Notes under the pieces: generated by a model | Told to the model about the DNA's origin: nothing | Seen by the model: only the letters and a program-made list of their open reading frames with translations | Database searches by the model: none | Made by a program: the position numbers and the translations under genes | NCBI GenBank assembly: GCA_030612605.1 | Contig: JAUWNO010000007.1 | Location: 1 to 17,815, forward strand | DNA length: 17,815 bases | Origin: Armatimonadota bacterium | Lineage (GTDB): Bacteria; Cloacimonadota; Cloacimonadia; Cloacimonadales; TCS61 | Direction of reading: 5' to 3' | Shown here: one piece after another, positions 7,327-14,894 of the stretch | Layout of the letters: each line of letters starts with the position of its first letter | Position numbering within the stretch: the stretch's first letter is position 1

Positions 7327-8375
7327 CATACTATTAATCCTCCACCGAGAAGCTGGTTTCCTTTGTAGAACACAGCAGATTGTCCGGAAGTGATTGCTCT
7401 GGTTGATGATATTAGTTTCACCTGAATCTCGTTATTTTTGGAAATTAAAGATTGAACAGGAACAGGTTTGCTGTTGTAGCGTATCTGGACAGAAATACTT
7501 TTTATCTCTTCAGGAAAAGAACCTGAAATCCAATTTATTTGATTTATTGAAAACCTGTCACAGAGAAGGTCATCAGGATTATCGGTGACCACGACAATGT
7601 TGTTTTTCACATCCAGTTTCAACACATATAAAGCTGAATGCCAGGGTGTGTTCAAACCCTTGCGTTGACCAATTGTGTACAATGGCAAACCTTTATGTTT
7701 TCCGATGATTTTACCGTCGTGAAGAGTAATATCTCCTTCTTTCAACTTAATTTTATCTTTCAGAAAATCTTCATAATGTCCTTTGATAAAACAGATTTCC
7801 TGGCTGTCTTCTTTATCGTGAACAGGCAGTTCAAATTTATCAGCGATTTTTCTTATTTCCCTTTTGGTGTGCTCTGCAATAGGAAAAAGAGTTTTGGAAA
7901 GCTGTTGCTGATTCAATCTCCACAACATATATGTTTGATCTCTATCTTCATCTTTGGATTTGAATAAATTATAAATTTCATTTTCAAAGAGCAATCTCAC
8001 ATAATGTCCTGTAGCTATTTTTTTAACTCCGAGTTTTAATACTTTTTTCAGGAAAACACCCCATTTTATGGTTGGATTGCAAAGTGTGCATGGGTTGGGT
8101 GTTCTGCCTTTTGAATATTCTTTTATGAAATCAGCGATAACTATAGACTTGAATTCTTTAGTTATATCGAGAACATAATGCCGGATATTCAGTTGCCTGC
8201 AAACTTGCTTCGCATCTTGAATAGCAAGTTCGGAACCTTCATTTTTACCAAATCCAAATTCGGAATTATCAAAATGACGCATGGTCACACCAATTATCTC
8301 ATGACCTTCTTCCAAAAGAATAGCTGCTGCAACCGAGCTATCAACTCCGCCACTCATAGCAACTGCGATTTTCAT
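7326..8375 (-). CDS. mnmA: tRNA-specific 2-thiouridylase MnmA
   Basis: MnmA activates U34 of Glu, Gln and Lys tRNAs with ATP and inserts sulfur at position 2. The protein has 349 residues. It begins with the PP-loop SGGVDSS (8-14). TPNPCTLCN (92-100) carries the catalytic Cys at 99. ATGHYVR (121-127), DQTYML (146-151) and SQEICFI (191-197), with the persulfide-carrying Cys195, follow. The C-terminal PUA-like and barrel region ends in GQSAVFY and GGGLI. Cys96 stands where the E. coli enzyme has Asp99, giving a three-cysteine set (C96, C99, C195) like that linked to iron-sulfur-dependent thiolation. AGAGGAAA precedes the ATG. It lies downstream of a terminator, so it probably starts its own transcript. 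Confidence 0.96.
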   Translation of the reverse strand: MKIAVAMSGGVDSSVAAAILLEEGHEIIGVTMRHFDNSEFGFGKNEGSELAIQDAKQVCRQLNIRHYVLDITKEFKSIVIADFIKEYSKGRTPNPCTLCNPTIKWGVFLKKVLKLGVKKIATGHYVRLLFENEIYNLFKSKDEDRDQTYMLWRLNQQQLSKTLFPIAEHTKREIRKIADKFELPVHDKEDSQEICFIKGHYEDFLKDKIKLKEGDITLHDGKIIGKHKGLPLYTIGQRKGLNTPWHSALYVLKLDVKNNIVVVTDNPDDLLCDRFSINQINWISGSFPEEIKSISVQIRYNSKPVPVQSLISKNNEIQVKLISSTRAITSGQSAVFYKGNQLLGGGLIV

Positions 8376-8430
8376 GTTTCCTCTTTAAAACTTCTAACAA
8401 AAACAAACAAGACGTCATTGTTTTATAAAA

Positions 8431-8465
8431 AATAACACAGACTATATCGAAAAATCTGTGTTATT
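8431..8465 (-). terminator. Terminator of the usher-like gene
   Basis: An 11-bp perfect stem (AATAACACAGA at 8431-8441 with TCTGTGTTATT at 8455-8465) is followed on the minus strand by TTTTTTATAAAA. It lies about 80 nt after the stop of the 921-codon gene and closes the surface-protein locus before mnmA. Confidence 0.85.
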
Positions 8466-8542
8466 AATTTTATTTGTGATAATGATGTCAATTAGAACGG
8501 TTGATTATAAGTTGTTAATTCTGTGATTCCTTCAATGTTATC

Positions 8543-11308
8543 CTAATTTTTAGGTCCAATAAATGTCTTTTTTATTCTCAATTTCTTTTTAATAGTAGAG
8601 ATATTTATTTTTTTATGCGGTTCATTTGGAGTTAGAATTACAGTCCATTCTTTTTTACCGGAAAGAGTTCTTCTGGGTAGCCAATCTGTATCAATTTTTA
8701 TTGTGTAAACTCCCGGGAGCAAATCTGTTGCATTAAATCTACCATCTCTGTCTGTATAAACTTCCCATTCCTGCTTCTTTTCATTTTGTATTATAAGCCT
8801 GATTGTTGAAATCCCCTTTTCTCCAGAATCAAATTTTTCATTTGAGTTCTTATCCAAATAAACAGAACCGGATATTGAGCAAACAGATGTAACCGGTATT
8901 TCAATTGAATTGACGATCCCTTTTTGAATTGAAATAGTTTTAGGGACTTTTCCTTCAAGAGCCAGGTAAGCGGGTAATGTAGAAATATCTATTGAAAATT
9001 GATATTCACCGGGTTCCATAGCTGAAAATTCAAATCTCCCATCTTCATCCGTTATTGCATCCTGATGTTCTAAAAATACAATAATTTGTGATATACCCGG
9101 TTCATCAATATCTCTGATTCCATTCCCATTTTTATCAATGAAAATATCTCCAACTATTTGACCTTTTGTTTTTATAACAGGTACAGGTAAATAAAAGCTG
9201 CGAGAACCTCCTGCTGATAATGAAATAGAAAAATTCCAACTTTTATCACCTTGAAAATCTTTGCCAATTTCAGACCTGACATTATAGTTTATCCCAAAAA
9301 TCTTCATATTAAAATTTGAATGAAATCCTAATTCAAATGTTTTATTAAATGTATATTCTTGATCTTCATTTTCGAACCATTCCTTTCCAAAATCAGTAAA
9401 TAATCCTAACTGGAAATCAAAAAATCTGTGGCTAAAATCCAACCTGCTTTCGTATCCCCACGGACTGGAATCATTGCGAAGAAACTTATATTTAAAACTA
9501 AATCGTGAAGATTGGAAATAAGAGAACCACCCAACCGTTAGTTCAGTTCTCTTTTCATCATTATCTAAATAAGGATTATCGTATTTCTCAATTAAATAAT
9601 AGATACTTGGAGTACCAAATTTAAAACTTTTTTGAATACGAAAATCAAATTTTTTTTCTTCATATTCAAAGCCATCTGAATACTTGTCCCTGCGATAATT
9701 TATGCCAAAATTAAAAGTAGGCAACTTTCTAAAATGGAATAAGGTTCTTGCTTTTAAATCAGTTACGAATGAAGTGGAATCTTTTGTTGAGGAATGAACG
9801 ATATTATAAGCATTCAAATAATTCCAAAGATAAAGAAATGTAAACGGTTCCCAGCCAGTAGTTATCGCTGAACCTATTTTACCTTTGTCTTCTCCTGCAT
9901 AAGAATTGTTTGCACCATAGATACGACCCGATAAATTGAGAGATTTCCATCTTGAGCTTGCCCCTATTTCACTACCAAACTGTAAATATTCTTTACTTCC
10001 AATTGATTTACTGACTCCACTCAATACCTCAAAAGAGGAATTTCTTTGTGTATTATATATGCCCCGGAATTCAAATAAATTTGTTTCATCATCTTTTAAA
10101 TATGAAGATGCAATCTCAATTTTTTCTGAAAGTAAATAATCTCCTATAGCTGAAATAATTTTCTTGTCAGAATTTCTTTCCTTTGCATACAAAAAAGATA
10201 AATATGCTTTTTCAAACATATATTTTAACCGACCACCACGACCGGATTTATAAGAAGGTTTAAAACCTGCTTGGGATAAAGGGGCAGTTGCACTCATTAA
10301 TGGCTCACAATCAACATTTACATCACCTAAAACTACATTCCATTTTTCAGATAACAGTTCCCATTTTATTCGTTCTGTGGTATAATCAGGAGTTTCGTCA
10401 TAGGGAACAGAACTCGATCTTTCTGTTAATTCAATTCTGGATAAATAATTGCCCATATCTACATATCCGGTATTTGTATAGACAGAAACTGCCGGATAAT
10501 TCCCTTCTTTAATATCATTTATGACAAAGCCAACATTTATAGGTGCTGTGGGATAAAGTGACCTGTGAACTTTTCGCTCTATGATTTCTGTTACAACAAT
10601 ATTTGTTTTTTTTATTTCTTCTTTATTTGTATTTGACGAAGTTGCTGTTAAACAAATGGTTTCTTTCATTCCATCTTTTGCAAACTCCGGAACTTCGAAT
10701 ATCAGATCAATTACTTTTTTCTCCTGAGGGAAAATGCTCAATTTATCAACTAATTGTATTAAATCCCATTTTTCAGGAAGTTCAGCTTTAAGCTGGATAG
10801 TTTCAGTTACATTTCCTTCATTTTGAATTACATAACTAATAGAATCTATTTGTCCTGGAAATACCTGTTTGTCTTCAAAGAATGTTATCAGCTTGAAAGC
10901 AGATATGGGATTTATATTTATTTCAACTAAAGATGTATCAGAATAAGATTTCCATTCTGTGATCAAACCAAGAATGTATGTGCTATCTGCATTTGCATAT
11001 TTTGGAATTGAAAAAGTTATGCGAACTCTTTCTTTGGTTTCCGCCTCAATAAAAGATGGTTTTTTAAAAGATATGATTTCCCAATTGCAGGGAAGAGAAA
11101 CTCTGAAATCCGGTTTTAACAATTCAGCAGAATTATTATAAACAGAAAATACAAAAGTGGGAAAAGAATTGGGGTCGATCGTTCGTGTTTGTGGCGGCTC
11201 AACAGTGATTTCGTTTTGTGTGGAATTGTCAGCCGGAGATAATGCCGATAAAATCAAAATAAAAAGTGTAATAAAAATGAATAGTTTTTCTTTCATATAA
11301 ATTTTCAT
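8543..11308 (-). CDS. Usher-like outer-membrane beta-barrel with SdrD/CNA-B-like tail
   Basis: 921 residues, with a signal peptide at about 1-25. Two Ig-like (NEW3-type) domains follow at about 34-134 and 136-240. The second has PGQIDSISYVIQNEGNVTE and resembles the chaperone encoded upstream. Residues about 255-705 alternate aromatic and polar residues as in outer-membrane barrel strands, and include a W-N-V-V-L-GDV strand reminiscent of the L-x-x-GD segment of pilus ushers. Two SdrD/CNA-B-like domains close the protein (716-807 and 810-905), each with D-K-N-x-N-x-x-x-D-x-x-E, a TDxDGRF strand and PG-x-Y-x-x-x-ID. Barrel plus C-terminal Ig-like domains is the layout of CS1-type ushers. I infer that it exports the two subunit proteins. 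No good ribosome binding site is seen; a TTGACA lies at 11337-11342. A passive surface adhesin is the alternative. Confidence 0.65.
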   Translation of the reverse strand: MKIYMKEKLFIFITLFILILSALSPADNSTQNEITVEPPQTRTIDPNSFPTFVFSVYNNSAELLKPDFRVSLPCNWEIISFKKPSFIEAETKERVRITFSIPKYANADSTYILGLITEWKSYSDTSLVEININPISAFKLITFFEDKQVFPGQIDSISYVIQNEGNVTETIQLKAELPEKWDLIQLVDKLSIFPQEKKVIDLIFEVPEFAKDGMKETICLTATSSNTNKEEIKKTNIVVTEIIERKVHRSLYPTAPINVGFVINDIKEGNYPAVSVYTNTGYVDMGNYLSRIELTERSSSVPYDETPDYTTERIKWELLSEKWNVVLGDVNVDCEPLMSATAPLSQAGFKPSYKSGRGGRLKYMFEKAYLSFLYAKERNSDKKIISAIGDYLLSEKIEIASSYLKDDETNLFEFRGIYNTQRNSSFEVLSGVSKSIGSKEYLQFGSEIGASSRWKSLNLSGRIYGANNSYAGEDKGKIGSAITTGWEPFTFLYLWNYLNAYNIVHSSTKDSTSFVTDLKARTLFHFRKLPTFNFGINYRRDKYSDGFEYEEKKFDFRIQKSFKFGTPSIYYLIEKYDNPYLDNDEKRTELTVGWFSYFQSSRFSFKYKFLRNDSSPWGYESRLDFSHRFFDFQLGLFTDFGKEWFENEDQEYTFNKTFELGFHSNFNMKIFGINYNVRSEIGKDFQGDKSWNFSISLSAGGSRSFYLPVPVIKTKGQIVGDIFIDKNGNGIRDIDEPGISQIIVFLEHQDAITDEDGRFEFSAMEPGEYQFSIDISTLPAYLALEGKVPKTISIQKGIVNSIEIPVTSVCSISGSVYLDKNSNEKFDSGEKGISTIRLIIQNEKKQEWEVYTDRDGRFNATDLLPGVYTIKIDTDWLPRRTLSGKKEWTVILTPNEPHKKINISTIKKKLRIKKTFIGPKN

Positions 11309-11445
11309 ATTTCATTTTGTAATTTAATAAAGCAGCTGTCAAATTAATAAAGGGATTTGCCCGGAAAAAATTTATTTCAACAAGCAGAGAAAAAGGAATA
11401 TGTGAATTTCACAGATTATTGTTTGAATGCAGCCGACGGAGTCGA

Positions 11446-12480
11446 CTACTCCATAAAATGATTTGCCTTTCTCTCTTTAAGACTTTGGTTTATTTTTTTA
11501 GTTTCAAGCATAATAATGCTTTCAAAACTATAATTTCCCGGTGTATCCTTCCAATTTAGTATCAAGCGAAAATCTAATTCAACATTTTGAAATGAACCGC
11601 CGGAATGGATTATAGCCATTTGAAAATCAATTGGACGGAATCTACTTTCCGGTTCGTTATGCAATTTCCATAAAAGGTCTCGATGTGATTTCTTCGATTT
11701 GTAAGGTGTAAAATACGGTTGATCACAAGTTATTAAAACGTCTGAAACAGATTTATTAGCAGATCTTATTTGATTACATAAATCCGATAATCTGAAACAT
11801 ATTTTTGAATCAATATATCCTTTATCAAGAGCTTCTGCTGTTATAATCGGGAAAGTAACGCCATTGCTTGTTGAAAATAATCTGCTTTCAGAATATTGTT
11901 GATAATTTATTTTACTTTGCTCTGAGTGTTCAGGTTCTATTCGGAATTCCGGTTTGAATTCCCATTTTCCGGGTGGAGTATCATTCCAATCAAGCTTCAT
12001 ACGATAATCAAGCTTAATTGTCTGATCTTTTATTCCTCCTTTTCCTTCCATAATAACAACAGGATTTTTTGAAATGGACTGATAAGGTTCTGAGCCAATT
12101 CTACATTGAAAATTATCAACCGATTTGAATTTTCCGCGAGATTTATATAAATTTATCTGGTTTGAAAAAATAACTACTTGCCAGGGAATGTTGCTGCTGA
12201 TTTGAAGCGTAATCGCATCTTTTAATTCAATATATCCTCTATCATAATCACCTTGAGAAATTTCAGGAAATGATTTTCTGCCTTCAATTGTTAATTCCTG
12301 TGTTACCGGAACAGAATATTCAAGAGTTATAACTTCACGCTCATCAGCTAATAACAAATTCTGATTAAGGATGATAAAGTAAAATAAAGAAATGAATAAA
12401 AATGTTCTTTTTAGATGGTAAAGAGAACTAAATATAGAGATAGTTTTTAATTTGTAATTTTTAATTTTTAATTTATTCAT
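11446..12480 (-). CDS. Exported two-domain subunit or tip protein of the fibre-like locus
   Basis: From the ATG at 12480 the protein has 344 residues. A long hydrophobic stretch (FLFISLFYFIILNQNLLL) ending in LADE acts as signal peptide, preceded by an unusually long lysine-rich lead. Two copies of one domain follow (about 54-181 and 207-325). Each has a D-x-GYI strand near its start and ends with DYRMKLDWNDTPPGKW or DFRLILNWKDTPGNY. The single-domain protein at 13621-14235 has the same ending. A two-domain member beside a one-domain member is the pattern of a tip adhesin with a major pilin. The C-terminal 20 residues are charged and look like an added tail. The ribosome binding site is weak and too close; a TTG start at 12498 is possible. 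The function is inferred from context. Confidence 0.65.
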   Translation of the reverse strand: MNKLKIKNYKLKTISIFSSLYHLKRTFLFISLFYFIILNQNLLLADEREVITLEYSVPVTQELTIEGRKSFPEISQGDYDRGYIELKDAITLQISSNIPWQVVIFSNQINLYKSRGKFKSVDNFQCRIGSEPYQSISKNPVVIMEGKGGIKDQTIKLDYRMKLDWNDTPPGKWEFKPEFRIEPEHSEQSKINYQQYSESRLFSTSNGVTFPIITAEALDKGYIDSKICFRLSDLCNQIRSANKSVSDVLITCDQPYFTPYKSKKSHRDLLWKLHNEPESRFRPIDFQMAIIHSGGSFQNVELDFRLILNWKDTPGNYSFESIIMLETKKINQSLKERKANHFME

Positions 12481-12487
12481 TTTCCTG

Positions 12488-12665
12488 TTCCGTCTCAAAT
12501 CATAGCAGACTGGACTTCACACGACGAAGGAGAGTGGAGTTCAGAATGCTCCGAATCTGATGATTTTGAATGCTCTTGCGTCTAAAGTTCAGGATGCTTC
12601 TGCCATTCCGTCTCAAGTCCAGCGTCGCTTCCTGACCTGTGAAATCTTTCTTTAATTTCACTGGG
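12488..12665. repeat. Repeat mosaic inside the fibre-like locus
   Basis: This 178-base gap between two genes of the locus is built from recurring words. CCGTCTCAARTC occurs at 12490-12501 and 12608-12619. GAATGCTC occurs twice and GGATGCTT once. CTGGACTT is answered by AAGTCCAG, and GAGTTCAGA (12537-12545) by TCTGAACTC (12673-12681) at the end of the chaperone gene. A similar CGTCTCAAA also lies at 1717-1725. It looks like an inserted or decayed intergenic repeat. A 72-codon frame across it is not credible as a gene. Confidence 0.55.
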
Positions 12666-13520
12666 TCACTCCTCTGAACTCGAGTCTGATGATATTTCAA
12701 AAAAGGTCTCACCGGCAACTAAAAATTCACCGCCATAATCAATTACCACCAGTGCAGAATATTCTCCAGGTTTTAGTGAAGATGGCATTATTTTATTAAT
12801 TATTCTTATACATTCGGGATATGTTTTAAAACCTTCCAAACTTATTGTCTCTATAGTTTCGCCCATTTCATCTCTTATTTCCACTGTTCCTTTACAGCGA
12901 AGTATAAGATTACCTGTATTTACAAATGTAGTATTGACTACTAATGTAGTATCGTTATCATTGAAGATTACTTTCACATTTGTAATTTCACCACTTTTGA
13001 TAATATCACCTTTAATTGTAGTATTAAGATTTATTTTATACCTGATATTTGAAAATATACTAACTATTTTTCCTTCTACTTCACTTTTTGACATCAATGT
13101 AGGATTATTAACTGATTCTGCATACATATTTGCCCAATAAGAACCAGGTTCAATTTTTTCGGGAACTATTAATGTAAATCTGACCTGTTTATTTTCTCCC
13201 CCTTTTATTATTATTTTTTCAGGATAAATCTTTGCCCATTTAGCCATTCCTCTATCTATATTGCCCGGTTCAAGCTCTTTTCCATTACCCTCTGTATTAT
13301 ACTGAATATCTCTAATATAAATTACTAATTCTTCTTCAATATTACCTGAATTTCGTACAGTTAATACTTTAGTAATTGTATCACCCGGAGCTGGATTGAA
13401 ATTAAAACCCATTGGAATAACTGACCAGCTTACTCCCAATAAAGGTGTGCAGTTAAAAACCAAAGCCAAAACGAAAAATAATATTAAATTTTTTTTAAAA
13501 TAATTTTTAATACAATTCAT
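12666..13520 (-). CDS. PapD/DUF916-like periplasmic chaperone
   Basis: 284 residues with a signal peptide (hydrophobic 11-29). The mature part has two Ig-like halves. Half one (about 31-137) starts SWSVIPMGFNFNPAPGDTIT, continues VLTVRNSGNIEEEL, and ends with WAKIYPEKIIIKGGENKQVR, a PEKIEPGSYWA turn and a final strand. This is the order of the PapD family and of the DUF916 protein partners of Gram-positive WxL proteins: a PG-T-x-x-x-x-V-x-N start, a P-x-x-I-x-I-x-x-G-x-x-x-x-VR-x strand and a VP-x-x-x-x-PG-x-Y-x-A turn. Half two (about 150-277) ends LKPGEYSALVVIDYGGEF. Size and domain count match pilus chaperones (about 220-250). TAGGAG precedes the ATG. By position it would hold the exported subunits before assembly. 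The assignment rests on motif layout, not on close identity. Confidence 0.65.
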   Translation of the reverse strand: MNCIKNYFKKNLILFFVLALVFNCTPLLGVSWSVIPMGFNFNPAPGDTITKVLTVRNSGNIEEELVIYIRDIQYNTEGNGKELEPGNIDRGMAKWAKIYPEKIIIKGGENKQVRFTLIVPEKIEPGSYWANMYAESVNNPTLMSKSEVEGKIVSIFSNIRYKINLNTTIKGDIIKSGEITNVKVIFNDNDTTLVVNTTFVNTGNLILRCKGTVEIRDEMGETIETISLEGFKTYPECIRIINKIMPSSLKPGEYSALVVIDYGGEFLVAGETFFEISSDSSSEE

Positions 13521-13538
13521 AGATTACTCCTACGAACT

Positions 13539-13569
13539 ATCCTAAAATTATTTTTCATTTTATTGTCAA
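13539..13569 (-). promoter_or_regulatory. Possible promoter behind the internal terminator
   Basis: TTGACA (complement of 13564-13569) and TAGGAT (complement of 13539-13544) are separated by 19 bp, a long spacer. The pair lies between the terminator and the chaperone start, where a secondary promoter would be needed if termination is efficient. Confidence 0.3.
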
Positions 13570-13581
13570 GTTAGATAAAAA

Positions 13582-13607
13582 AAAAGCGGAGTATATACTC
13601 CGCTTTT
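13582..13607 (-). terminator. Terminator after the major-subunit gene
   Basis: A perfect 26-bp palindrome, AAAAGCGGAGTAT repeated inverted, gives a GC-rich stem with a TATA apex and is followed on the minus strand by nine T. It lies 14 nt after the subunit stop. It would make the subunit message far more abundant than the chaperone and usher message, as is usual in pilus operons. Confidence 0.88.
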
Positions 13608-13620
13608 ATTAATGCTTTAA

Positions 13621-14235
13621 CTATTCTAAACCAGCTTCTTGAGAGAGTGTTAATGTCATCGTAATACTGTATGCGCCGGGGGGGTCTGTAAGCCAGTCTA
13701 ATAAGACTTGGCAGTCAATATCGAAAGATTCACCTTCAACTCCTACACCTGTAGCTCCGGTAGCGGTAGAATTGATAATTTCTTGGTCAGAATCTGTTAA
13801 CAAAGTATAAGCATTGAAAGTTCCGCTATGTGTGAGATTACCACCGGCAAAGTTATTAGCCAGTATTTTAAAATCGGAAGTTGCATCAACTGAATTTTTG
13901 TGACCATTTGTAGGATAAGTATGATAGGTGGTTGGTACTGTCCAACTACCAACTTTAGCGGCAACTGAAAGAGAATCATTTGCATCTAAATTTGAACATA
14001 CTTGAATATCGGCGATTGCAATTAAACCACCGTCTGTTACTGCATCATATTCTGCTTCACTTGCAGCAGCTAACTTGGTTAGCTGAGATACATCGGTAAA
14101 TGTCCATTGAGCGTTAAAAGGTATAGTACCACCTACAATTTCCTCTGTAGCAGCTGCGCCACCACTTTCTGCCATCAACACACTTGTTAGTCCTAATACA
14201 AGGACTGCTACGATAAAAATTCTTAAAGCTTTCAT
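13621..14235 (-). CDS. Exported single-domain protein, candidate major fibre subunit
   Basis: 204 residues. A clear signal peptide ends VLMA before ESGG. The mature protein is small, acidic and rich in Ala, Thr, Ser and Gly, like secreted structural proteins. It has only two cysteines (80 and 175), suited to one disulfide. A D-x-G-x-I strand near 68-72 and the end FDIDCQVLLDWLTDPPGAY followed by SITMTLTLS match both halves of the two-domain protein at 11446-12480. An alternating hydrophobic N-terminal stretch (about 33-47) could serve as a donor strand. A perfect AGGAGG lies 5 nt before the ATG, the best ribosome binding site of the locus, and its own terminator follows, both consistent with high expression. 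I infer a pilin-like role; a secreted surface-layer or WxL-like protein is possible. Confidence 0.7.
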   Translation of the reverse strand: MKALRIFIVAVLVLGLTSVLMAESGGAAATEEIVGGTIPFNAQWTFTDVSQLTKLAAASEAEYDAVTDGGLIAIADIQVCSNLDANDSLSVAAKVGSWTVPTTYHTYPTNGHKNSVDATSDFKILANNFAGGNLTHSGTFNAYTLLTDSDQEIINSTATGATGVGVEGESFDIDCQVLLDWLTDPPGAYSITMTLTLSQEAGLE

Positions 14236-14243
14236 TTTTCCTC

Positions 14244-14468
14244 CTAAGAAAAATATTTTGGGGTTAACATTTCATCTGTCTGCTTTTTAGCAGGCAGGAA
14301 TGAGCATTTATTATGCTCGCCGGATTTCGATATTAATTGATTTAGATTACTCTTTTTTGAAATTAACATTTCATCTGTCTGCTTTTTAGCAGTCAGGAAT
14401 GAGCATTTGTTATGCTCGCCGGATTTCGATATTAATTGATTTAGATTACTCTTTTTTGACATTAACAT
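14244..14468 (-). CDS. Possible small protein made of two 33-residue repeats
   Basis: A 74-codon frame fills the gap between the receiver gene and the subunit gene. An ATG at 14468 has AGGAA 6 nt upstream; a GTG at 14474 overlaps the receiver stop. Its TAG stop runs into the AGGAGG of the subunit gene, so the three frames tile as if coupled. The product would be basic and cytoplasmic, repeating KKSNLNQLISKSGEHNKCSF twice. The frame is open largely because a 99-bp unit (33 codons) is duplicated, so openness is weak evidence. Two of three differences between the copies change an amino acid. It may instead be a structured leader. I keep it as a candidate. Confidence 0.3.
   Translation of the reverse strand: MLMSKKSNLNQLISKSGEHNKCSFLTAKKQTDEMLISKKSNLNQLISKSGEHNKCSFLPAKKQTDEMLTPKYFS
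14264..14461. repeat. Two tandem 99-bp units in the subunit-gene leader
   Basis: Units 14264-14362 and 14363-14461 differ at only three positions (14294/14393, 14310/14409, 14361/14460), and a third partial copy starts at 14462. Each unit holds two hairpins: CTG-x-CTGC with GCAG-x-CAG around a T-rich loop (14276-14297 and 14375-14396), and GAGCAT-N5-ATGCTC (14302-14318 and 14401-14417). Two of the three differences fall in a loop or an unpaired position. The dyads have the size of enhancer sites for NtrC-type activators. Confidence 0.95.
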
Positions 14469-14470
14469 TT

Positions 14471-14881
14471 TCACTTCCTCATCATTACTTGCGTTTTATC
14501 ATAATTTTCGTAATGGAATAAATTCATAATAGTTTGACTCAATTCATTAAGTTCATAAGGTTTTTCAAATGATGCAACTATACCGAGTTCTTCGATATTG
14601 TTTTTAATATTATAAGATATGAAACTGCTATCAATAATGGCGGGAGTAAAATATGAAGATTTTTTAACATATTTAAGGAAATCCAATCCAAAACCATCGG
14701 GAAGTATTGGATCAATGATGAATAGGTCTATATCAGAGCAATTGCTATTGTAAATTTTCTTTGCTTGTTTGATAGAGTTAGCAAATATCAGCTTTCTGTT
14801 ATCTTGTTTGAGAACTTCCGAAATCTGCTCTCTTTGAACAGCTGAATCTTCCAGGATAAATATTTTATATATCTTTTTCAT
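14471..14881 (-). CDS. Stand-alone response-regulator receiver protein
   Basis: 136 residues from the ATG at 14881, consisting of one receiver domain with no output domain. The acidic pair is in IFILEDS, the phospho-acceptor Asp is in LFIIDPILPDGFG, and the conserved Lys is in SFEKPYE. It would signal by protein contact, as CheY- or Spo0F-like proteins do, or as a phosphate sink. An upstream ATG at 14899 adds six residues; neither start has a clear ribosome binding site. I prefer 14881 because the receiver fold begins there and because a sigma54-like element ends just before it. It sits between the activator gene and the subunit gene. No kinase is nearby. Confidence 0.85.
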   Translation of the reverse strand: MKKIYKIFILEDSAVQREQISEVLKQDNRKLIFANSIKQAKKIYNSNCSDIDLFIIDPILPDGFGLDFLKYVKKSSYFTPAIIDSSFISYNIKNNIEELGIVASFEKPYELNELSQTIMNLFHYENYDKTQVMMRK

Positions 14882-14894
14882 AACATTTGCAATA

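Noticed and set aside
12500..12718. 72-codon minus-strand frame rich in Arg, Leu and Ser
   Set aside because: It overlaps the end of the chaperone gene in another frame and otherwise translates the intergenic repeat mosaic.
11446..14235. Identification of the locus as a true Gram-positive WxL system
   Set aside because: The Trp motif spacing differs from the WxL consensus, and the locus includes an outer-membrane barrel, so only a distant likeness can be claimed.
14264..14461. Known tandem riboswitch in the subunit leader
   Set aside because: I could not match the conserved cores of the c-di-GMP, glycine, TPP or SAM classes.
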